Source: JAGLSB01 sp023135955
GTDB lineage: Bacteria > Bacteroidota > Bacteroidia > Bacteroidales > GCA-2748055
Direction of reading: 5' to 3'
NCBI GenBank assembly: GCA_030673645.1
Contig: DAOVIO010000085.1
Location: forward strand, 1-16,749
Length of the DNA: 16,749 bases
The translations under genes and the position numbers were made by a program. Of the stretch, positions 7,907 through 14,754 are shown piece by piece. The notes below the pieces were generated by a model that was given only the letters and a program-made list of their open reading frames with translations, did no database searches and was not told the origin of the DNA. How positions within the stretch are numbered: the first letter of the stretch is position 1; the number at the start of each line of letters is the position of its first letter.

Positions 7907-9424
7907 ATGAGAAAAGAGTTAAAATTTATGAAGATATTTGGAATATTAGGACTGTCTATTAGTGCTACGGCACAAGACCGACCTAATATTTTGTATATAA
8001 TGTCTGACGATCATTCTGCTGATGTGATAGGGGCTTATGATAGTCATTTAAAAGACTATGTTCAAACACCAAATATAGACAAGCTGGCACAAGAAGGGGC
8101 ATTGCTTACACATTGTTTTAATGTTAATGCTTTGTCAGCCCCTAGTCGGGCAAGCATAATTTCAGGTAAATATTCGCATAAAAGTGGTGTTTATACTCTT
8201 AGGGAAGACTTGAATACTAATAATATGACAACACTTCCCAAAGTGATGAAAAGTGCCGGATATCAGACATCTGTGGTAGGGAAATGGCATATTCATGGTG
8301 ATAATCTTGAAGGTTTCGATTTTCATGCTGTTACACTCGGTCAGGGTAACTATTTTAATCCAACTCTGAATACTAAGGAGGGTAAACGGCGAACAACCGG
8401 CTATTCTTCAGATGTAATAACTGATATTTCTTTGGAATGGCTGGAGGAAAGAGATCAAAATCAGCCTTTCTTTTTAATGACACACTTTAAGGCAGCCCAT
8501 GGACCCTGGCAGCCTGCTCCTCGTCATGAAAAAATGTATGAAAATGACATTATCCCTGAACCGGCAACTTTATATGATGATTATGCTAACAGGAATCCTG
8601 CCGGAGTTCAAAATACTACAGCCAGAATTCATAAAAATGATAGTAAGAGTTCTCTGTCTCTCTGGTTCCAGAAAGGTAAGAAAGGCAAGGGAGGCTGGCC
8701 TACCGGTGAAATTAGTTTTGAAGAAGGTGCTAGTGATAAACAGATTACTGCTGAAACTTATCAAAAATATGTAAAAGACTATATGAGATGTGTGGCAGGT
8801 ATAGATGAAAATGTTGGTAGATTATTGGCTTATCTTGAAGAAGAAGGAATACTCGATAACACTGTAATTGTTTATACCTCCGATCAGGGGATGTATGTGG
8901 GTGAGCACGGATTTTTCGATAAAAGGCTCGGCCTTGATGAAGCGATGAGAAACCCCTTTATTATTCGATATCCAAAAGAGATAGAGGCAAAGCAGAAGGT
9001 TGATAATATTGTTAATAATGTAGATTTTGCAGAAACACTTATTGATTTCGCCGGGCTGGAAATTCCTGAAGAGATGCAGGGCTATAGCTTCCGGTCGATT
9101 TTGATTGGTGAAAAGCCATTATACAATAGAATAGGAACAATATATACTTTTTATTCTTCAGGAACTCCTCATCAATATGGATTCAGGACAAAGGATTTTA
9201 AATTACTTGTATACAGGGATAAGAAAAACAGGGAAAGTTATGATCTTTTCGATATGAAGAATGATCCTAATGAATTGATGAGTCTGGCTGAAAATCCCAA
9301 ATATAAAAAGGTTCTAAAAGATATGATTTCCCTGCTTGAAAAAGAAATGAAAGAGATTGATCTTAAAAAGGGATTTCTTCCGGGCGATGAAGAATGGAAA
9401 AACCATGTTGAAAAAGGAGAATAA
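7907..9424 (+). CDS. S1-type sulfatase, Ser-type, SDQG/GEHG subgroup
   Basis: A 505-residue sulfatase with an SPI signal ending ISATA|Q. The frame also opens at a TTG at 7901, but the ATG at 7907 is preferred because it gives a normal signal peptide and lies 9 bp after the previous stop; ATG 7928 is a further option. Numbering from 7907: metal Asp pair D34-D35 (SDDHSAD), signature S77-A-P-S-R81 with Ser77 as the formylglycine precursor, K126 and H128 in GKWHIHGD, and His in KAAHGPW. The late metal motif is SDQG rather than SDNG, followed by GEHGFFDKRLG; this combination is typical of a branch of S1 sulfatases, so the Gln is probably a subfamily trait rather than damage. The DLFDMKNDPNEL motif near the C-terminus is also standard. 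Length is normal with no extra domains. It is likely a periplasmic exo-sulfatase of the operon; the specific linkage is unknown. Confidence 0.93.
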   Translation: MRKELKFMKIFGILGLSISATAQDRPNILYIMSDDHSADVIGAYDSHLKDYVQTPNIDKLAQEGALLTHCFNVNALSAPSRASIISGKYSHKSGVYTLREDLNTNNMTTLPKVMKSAGYQTSVVGKWHIHGDNLEGFDFHAVTLGQGNYFNPTLNTKEGKRRTTGYSSDVITDISLEWLEERDQNQPFFLMTHFKAAHGPWQPAPRHEKMYENDIIPEPATLYDDYANRNPAGVQNTTARIHKNDSKSSLSLWFQKGKKGKGGWPTGEISFEEGASDKQITAETYQKYVKDYMRCVAGIDENVGRLLAYLEEEGILDNTVIVYTSDQGMYVGEHGFFDKRLGLDEAMRNPFIIRYPKEIEAKQKVDNIVNNVDFAETLIDFAGLEIPEEMQGYSFRSILIGEKPLYNRIGTIYTFYSSGTPHQYGFRTKDFKLLVYRDKKNRESYDLFDMKNDPNELMSLAENPKYKKVLKDMISLLEKEMKEIDLKKGFLPGDEEWKNHVEKGE

Positions 9425-9450
9425 TAGTAAAATAAAATAATTATATAATC

Positions 9451-10986
9451 ATGAATAAATATCAATTAAAGTTTGGTGCAAAAGCCTTTGGCCTTGGATT
9501 GGCTTCTCTTGCAATTAATACAAATTCAATTTTTGCCGAGAAAGAAACTAAACCCAACTTCGTTGTCATAATGATGGACGATGTAAGTCATGACATGTTT
9601 GGTGTCTATGGAAACAAAGATGTTCATACTCCTAATATTGACGGGCTTGCAGAAAAGGGAGTTATGTTTCAAACTGCATGGAATTCATCCCTTAGCTGTC
9701 CGGCAAGAGCACAGATAATGACAGGTAAATATGCTACCACAACCGGATTTTGGAATAATGGATTTGCCATTCCACAGGAAGATGGCAGCAATGACCTTTT
9801 CAAGTTTCATTCATCATTTTCAAGAATATTAAATGATAATGGTTACAAAACTGCTGTTGCTGGAAAATGGCATATCGGTGGAGCAGAGATGGAGTATGAT
9901 CCGGTAGTAGGATTTGACGAATATTGTATGTGGGAAGGCAGGAAAGAATTAAAGCACTTATTGGGAATGGATACCTGGGATGGCGGAACAGAGAAAGGAC
10001 AGGATGGCGGAACTGCCAGATATTGGAATCCCGCTGTTATCAAAAATGGGGAACTGATTCCTACTGGTCCGGAAGATTTTGGTCCCGATATTTATACTGG
10101 CTTTATTTGTGATTTTATTGACAGAAAAGCAAAGAACAATGAAAGCTTCCTTGCCTATTATCCAATGGCAATGCCACACGGTCCATATGTTGAAATGCCA
10201 ACACGGACAAAAGCAGGTTCCAATAATCCCGAGAAAGATTCTGAGGTGCCGAATAAACAACGTTTTATTGAAATGAATAACTATATTGATATTCTCGTTG
10301 GCAGAATCCTGACACAGCTTAAAGAATCAGGAGTAGAAGATAATACTATTGTTATTTTTCTTTCCGATAATGGTACTGCTATTACTGCAAAATCCAGAGG
10401 CGTTGAAAGAGGTAGTCATATCCCCTTTATTGTAGCCGGAAAAGATGTTAAACAGCGTGGAGTTACAACAGAGATATGTGATGCTACAGATATTCTTCCA
10501 ACATTGGTTGACTTTGCCGGGGCTGAATATCCGCAAGGATATGTTTCAGATGGTAAAAGTCTGAAGCCCTTTCTGACGGGTGAGTCTGATACGCATAGAG
10601 AATATATACACGCATGTATTGGTACTACTCAGCTATTAAGAACAAAGACTCATATGATTGAAGTTGTTAATCCTATTCTGGGTGCTCCACGAGGTAGATT
10701 TTATTATACGGGTGATAATCATAGTGGAAATAATTATGTAAGAGCAGAAAATTTGCCAGAACACCAGGAGACTTTTGATATGTTTATGGATTTATTACAG
10801 AAAAAATACATCGGACTGACAAAAGATCATCCCTATTTCAAAACCAAAAAAGGATCAGCATTTCTAAAGGGTCAGACAAAAGAATCAGCGGCAAATAAAC
10901 ACTTACATAATCATAAAGATTATGTCCTTTATGATGAAAGTCTGACTCTCGATGAAGCCACAATGTGGAATGGTATTGATGATTAA
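9451..10986 (+). CDS. S1-type sulfatase, Ser-type (S-C-P-A-R)
   Basis: A 511-residue sulfatase with an SPI-type signal (hydrophobic AFGLGLASLAI, likely cleavage after FA near residue 29). D43-D44 (MMDD) bind the metal. The signature is S82-C-P-A-R86; the residue at the modified position is Ser82 and the Cys is at the variable position. GKWHIGG gives K139 and H141, AMPHGPY gives H243, and SDNGTA gives D306-N307. The segment that in other members reads E-G-G-x-R-V-P is here V-E-R-G-S-H-I-P, a recognisable but divergent version. The C-terminal 100 residues are rich in Lys and His and lack the common DLxxDPxE ending, with DYVLYDESLTLDE near the end instead. The gene starts 26 bp after the previous stop, in an A/T-rich leader, and its stop codon overlaps the first base of the fucosidase ATG, so the two are likely translationally coupled. 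Confidence 0.93.
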   Translation: MNKYQLKFGAKAFGLGLASLAINTNSIFAEKETKPNFVVIMMDDVSHDMFGVYGNKDVHTPNIDGLAEKGVMFQTAWNSSLSCPARAQIMTGKYATTTGFWNNGFAIPQEDGSNDLFKFHSSFSRILNDNGYKTAVAGKWHIGGAEMEYDPVVGFDEYCMWEGRKELKHLLGMDTWDGGTEKGQDGGTARYWNPAVIKNGELIPTGPEDFGPDIYTGFICDFIDRKAKNNESFLAYYPMAMPHGPYVEMPTRTKAGSNNPEKDSEVPNKQRFIEMNNYIDILVGRILTQLKESGVEDNTIVIFLSDNGTAITAKSRGVERGSHIPFIVAGKDVKQRGVTTEICDATDILPTLVDFAGAEYPQGYVSDGKSLKPFLTGESDTHREYIHACIGTTQLLRTKTHMIEVVNPILGAPRGRFYYTGDNHSGNNYVRAENLPEHQETFDMFMDLLQKKYIGLTKDHPYFKTKKGSAFLKGQTKESAANKHLHNHKDYVLYDESLTLDEATMWNGIDD

Positions 10987-12881
10987 TGAATATAAATAAA
11001 TTGAACAGTTTTAATATGCGAATCAAAAAATTTAGACCAGCATTTTCCCTTGCCATAGGCCTTGGAATTTTATTGCTGGCATCAGGCTGTAATTCTCTTG
11101 AGAAAAAAATGGAAGTTAGTTCCTCGAAAAATGTTGACAATATTAGAAAAGAAGCCCTTCAGGAATGGAAAAATATGAAGTTTGGGATGTTTATTCACTG
11201 GGGTATTTATTCTATTCCTGCAGGAGTATGGGATGGAAAACAAATCGAAAAGCTGGGTGAGCAGATTCAACGCCATGCAAGGATTCCTCATGAAGAGTAT
11301 ATTAAGCTTGCAGGGCAGTTCAACCCGGTTAAATTTAATGCCGACAGCATCGTATTGCTTGCAAAAAATACAGGCATGAAATATATTGTTCTGACGGCCA
11401 AACATCACGATGGATTCTGTATGTTTGGTTCTGAATATACCGATTTTGACATTCTCGATGCCAGTCCTTATGGGAAAGATATTCTCAAAGAGCTTGCAGA
11501 TGCCTGTAAGAAACATGGTATAAAACTTGGTATTTATTATTCCACACCCGACTGGCATTTTAATGCTCCGAATCCGGAAGTTAATCCCGCAGACAATAAA
11601 ATCTCAGTTTTCTCAAAAGTATCTGAAGAAAATGCAGATTACCAGGTGAATCAACTGGAAGAAATTTTAAGCAACTATGGTGATATTGTTGAGCTATTTT
11701 TCGATATGGGAGAGCCTACCTACGAACAAAGTGAGCATTTTGCAAATATTGTTCATGAAACTCAACCCAGAACAGTTATCAACGGGAGAATAATGAATAA
11801 CCAGGGCGATTTTATCACTATGCCCGATAATCATGTGCCTGATATTCCAATTGATACTCTCGCCTGGGAAACGCCCGGAACTTTTTATCATACCTGGGGT
11901 TATAAATCATGGGTAAAGGGAGATCCTCTCGAAAAGCAGATTAAAAAGCAGGTTAGAAAATTATCCCAAATTGCCGCAAGGGGAGGAAACTTTCTGCTGA
12001 ATATCGGACCCAAAGCAGATGGCAGTGTTGCTCAATATGAGAAGGATGTGCTTGCAGGAATAGGGGACTGGATGAAAGTGAACAACGAGGCAATATATAA
12101 TACAGGTACTTCTCCTTTTGTGAAACTCGAATGGGGAGAGGCGACCACTGCAAATGGAAAACTTTATTTACATGTTTTTAATTGGCCAAAGGATAATCAA
12201 CTTATAGTTCCCGGATTATCAAATGAAGTTACCGGAGCATATGCCTTAAATAATCCATCTCAGGCTCTTGAAAGTAGCAGCAGGGGAAAGGATAAGATTA
12301 TTGATTTATCTCTTGTAAAAGAAGATGATGACTTAACAGTAATAGTCGTAGAATATAAGGGGGGACTGAATATTGAACCTGTTTATGTTACTGCAAATGA
12401 AAATAATGAAATAATTGTTGAAGGAGCAAGTGCAACGAAACATGGCAAGTATGGAAGAGAAAGTTACCGGTCCATTCTTAAAGATTATTACAGAAGCTGG
12501 AATATTTTTGTTGCTGAACCAGGGGAATATAAGTTGTCCATGACTTATAAAATGAAGTATGATGAGAAGGACTTTAAAGTTGAATTAGCGGGACAGTCTT
12601 TGGCATTTAAACTTCTTGGTAATGGAATGAAAAAGGAAGGAATAGAAATGCTGGATGGAAATGAACTAGCAAAAGAAATAAAGACTGATCTTAATGGAAA
12701 AATGAAGAAAGTTGAGATTGGGGTTGTATTCCTAACAGAGACCGGGCCTTTTATTCTCTCGTTAAAACAAGGACAAAATTTTGAATTCAAATCTACTAGC
12801 AAGGAATTTAATCTTCAGGATCAAAAATACAGATCTATGAATATTGAAGTAGGAATGTTGGTATTAGAAAGACTTAAGTAG
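10986..12881 (+). CDS. GH29 alpha-L-fucosidase, lipoprotein
   Basis: A 631-residue glycoside hydrolase family 29 enzyme that releases terminal alpha-L-fucose with retention of configuration. The catalytic domain spans residues about 55-370: MKFGMFIHWGIYSIPAG with H71-W72, TAKHHDGF with H140-H141 in the fucose pocket, and VELFFDMGEPT where Asp240 matches the family nucleophile. RGGNFLLNIGPKADG near 332-346 is a strong family signature. The acid/base is less certain; Glu295 in AWETPGT is a candidate. A small beta domain follows to about 455, and residues about 465-631 are a further beta-rich module I do not recognise. The N-terminus carries a lipobox, LASGC, with Cys35, so the enzyme is membrane anchored and possibly surface exposed. 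The ATG at 10986 overlaps the previous stop by one base (TAATG); an internal ATG at 11016 gives a more typical 24-residue lipoprotein signal and may be the true start. Confidence 0.96.
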   Translation: MNINKLNSFNMRIKKFRPAFSLAIGLGILLLASGCNSLEKKMEVSSSKNVDNIRKEALQEWKNMKFGMFIHWGIYSIPAGVWDGKQIEKLGEQIQRHARIPHEEYIKLAGQFNPVKFNADSIVLLAKNTGMKYIVLTAKHHDGFCMFGSEYTDFDILDASPYGKDILKELADACKKHGIKLGIYYSTPDWHFNAPNPEVNPADNKISVFSKVSEENADYQVNQLEEILSNYGDIVELFFDMGEPTYEQSEHFANIVHETQPRTVINGRIMNNQGDFITMPDNHVPDIPIDTLAWETPGTFYHTWGYKSWVKGDPLEKQIKKQVRKLSQIAARGGNFLLNIGPKADGSVAQYEKDVLAGIGDWMKVNNEAIYNTGTSPFVKLEWGEATTANGKLYLHVFNWPKDNQLIVPGLSNEVTGAYALNNPSQALESSSRGKDKIIDLSLVKEDDDLTVIVVEYKGGLNIEPVYVTANENNEIIVEGASATKHGKYGRESYRSILKDYYRSWNIFVAEPGEYKLSMTYKMKYDEKDFKVELAGQSLAFKLLGNGMKKEGIEMLDGNELAKEIKTDLNGKMKKVEIGVVFLTETGPFILSLKQGQNFEFKSTSKEFNLQDQKYRSMNIEVGMLVLERLK

Positions 12882-12900
12882 ACATTAAATAATATAAAAT

Positions 12901-14700
12901 ATGCTCACTAAAAACTTAATACTGGCTATGGCTCCTCTAAGCATTCTTTCCTCTTGCAGTGCAGAAAAAGAAGAGTCCCGAAAGCCAAATGTAATAATCG
13001 TAATGACAGACGATCAGGGATATGGTGATCTTGCCTGTCATGGAAATGAGTGGATCAATACTCCAAATCTTGATAATCTGCACTCACAATCTGTAAGGCT
13101 AACCGATTTTCATGTCAGCCCAACCTCTGCTCCAACACGGGCAGCCCTTTTAACAGGGCATTATTCCAATCGTACTGGTGTCTGGCATACTATCGGAGGA
13201 AGATCATTGATTAAAGAAGGTGAAATTACCCTGGCTGAAGTTTTGAAAGATAATGGATATTCTACAGGAATATTCGGCAAGTGGCATTTGGGTGATAACT
13301 ATCCTTTCAGACCCCAGGATCGTGGTTTTGAGGAGGTGCTGATACATAAAGCGGGTGGTGTTACGCAAATGCCCGATTACTGGGATAATGATTATTTTGA
13401 CGATACTTACTACAGGAATGGAGTGCCGGAGAAGACAGAAGGATTTTGTACTGATGTTTGGTTTAATAATGCAATGGATTTCATGCGGAATAGCAAAGAG
13501 AAACCTTTTTTCGCATATATAGTTCCTAATGCACCGCACGGACCCTTTAATGTGGCAGATAAGTATGTAGAGCCATATAAAGACAATGAACTGATTCCGA
13601 ATCCTGAATTTTATGGATTGATTGCAAATTTCGATGAAAATGTGGGCCACCTGATGGAAATGCTCGATGATCATGAAATTGCGGACAATACGATTCTCAT
13701 ATTCTTAACCGATAATGGTACAGCTGCAGGGGCAGTGGTTGGAAACAAAAGCGACGGATTTGTAACAAAAGGATTCAATGCCGGGATGAGAGGGAAAAAA
13801 TCGAGTATGTACGAAGGTGGACACAGAGTACCTTTCTACATTCGCTGGCCCAAAGGAGGAATAAGCGGTGGGTCAGATATTGATGAATTAACAGCACATG
13901 TTGACCTTATGCCTACTCTTATCGATATGCTGGACCTGGAATTCGATCCTAACTACAAATTTGATGGAGAAAGCATTGCAAACTTGTTAACAGGAAAGGT
14001 AAAAAAGAAGGATCGAATGTTGATTGTTGATTCTCAAAGAATACAAATGCCTGAAAAATGGAGACGTAGTTCAGTCATGAGTGGCAAATGGAGATTGGTA
14101 AACGGGAAAGAACTATATGATCTTTCAACAGATCCAGGTCAAAAAACGGATGTTTCAGAAAAGCATCCAGAAAAAGTGGCAGAAATGAGGAAATTTTATG
14201 AAGAATGGTGGGCAGATCTAAGCCCTGAATTTTCTTATTATCCCGAAATAATTATAGGTTCGGATAAAGAGAAGCTCACAATGCTTACTAGCCATGATAT
14301 ACAAACAGAAAGTGTAGCATGGAATCAAAGACAAGTTCGTGATGGAATGGTAACAAGAGGAAAATGGACGCTAAAGGTTGAAGAAAAGGGGATGTATCGC
14401 TTTGCACTCAGAAGATGGCCGATGGAAGTAAATGCCCCGATTGTTTCAGCAATTGAGAAAAGGCCTGCTCTTGAAGGGACATCTGTGCCTGAATCAATAC
14501 CTGGGGAAGCACTGGAAATTAATTCAGCTGTTTTAGGAATTGCAGGTTTGAATGAAGAAATACCCGTTTCTGCAGAAGACACAGAAGTAGTTTTTACTGT
14601 TGAGCTGGATGAAGGGCCCGTAAACATGGAAGCTTACTTTACAACATTGGAAAATAAAAATTTATCTGCTTATTATGTTTATGTGAATAAAATAAGATAA
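12901..14700 (+). CDS. S1-type sulfatase A2, Ser-type, lipoprotein, with C-terminal beta-rich extension
   Basis: A 599-residue sulfatase, paralogue of the gene at 4332. Active-site positions are complete: D37-D38 (TDDQGYG), S76-A-P-T-R80 with Ser76 as formylglycine precursor, K127 and H129 in GKWHLGDNYPFRP, H213 in NAPHGPF, D271-N272 in TDNGTA, and Lys in GMRGKKS. Unlike its paralogue it has a lipobox (LSSC, Cys19) followed by the acidic stretch SAEKEE, which resembles the lipoprotein export signals of Bacteroidota and suggests surface display. It also has a somewhat longer loop after TDNG (residues about 274-293). Residues about 474-599 repeat the extension seen in A1 (WNQ, GKWTLKVEEKG, LRRWP). 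It begins 19 bp after the fucosidase and is followed 54 bp later by the B2 sulfatase, the same A-then-B order as genes 4332 and 6269. The sulfate linkage removed is not known. Confidence 0.95.
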   Translation: MLTKNLILAMAPLSILSSCSAEKEESRKPNVIIVMTDDQGYGDLACHGNEWINTPNLDNLHSQSVRLTDFHVSPTSAPTRAALLTGHYSNRTGVWHTIGGRSLIKEGEITLAEVLKDNGYSTGIFGKWHLGDNYPFRPQDRGFEEVLIHKAGGVTQMPDYWDNDYFDDTYYRNGVPEKTEGFCTDVWFNNAMDFMRNSKEKPFFAYIVPNAPHGPFNVADKYVEPYKDNELIPNPEFYGLIANFDENVGHLMEMLDDHEIADNTILIFLTDNGTAAGAVVGNKSDGFVTKGFNAGMRGKKSSMYEGGHRVPFYIRWPKGGISGGSDIDELTAHVDLMPTLIDMLDLEFDPNYKFDGESIANLLTGKVKKKDRMLIVDSQRIQMPEKWRRSSVMSGKWRLVNGKELYDLSTDPGQKTDVSEKHPEKVAEMRKFYEEWWADLSPEFSYYPEIIIGSDKEKLTMLTSHDIQTESVAWNQRQVRDGMVTRGKWTLKVEEKGMYRFALRRWPMEVNAPIVSAIEKRPALEGTSVPESIPGEALEINSAVLGIAGLNEEIPVSAEDTEVVFTVELDEGPVNMEAYFTTLENKNLSAYYVYVNKIR

Positions 14701-14754
14701 TTATAAATTGGACCGAGAAACAGTAATTTAGAAAAAAATCAAACAAAATAAACT

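Noticed and set aside
8499..8774. Overlapping + strand open frame inside a sulfatase gene
   Set aside because: It lies wholly within a well-supported sulfatase in another frame and has no recognisable protein features.
8872..8892. SDQG instead of SDNG as a damaged metal site
   Set aside because: The following GEHG and FDKR motifs show a known S1 branch where Gln or His is common at this position.
11082..11558. Antisense open frame of 158 codons opposite the fucosidase, and similar ones elsewhere, such as 13204-13674 and 1903-2292
   Set aside because: They are shadows of conserved coding regions on the + strand, with no signal peptide, domain or codon pattern of their own.
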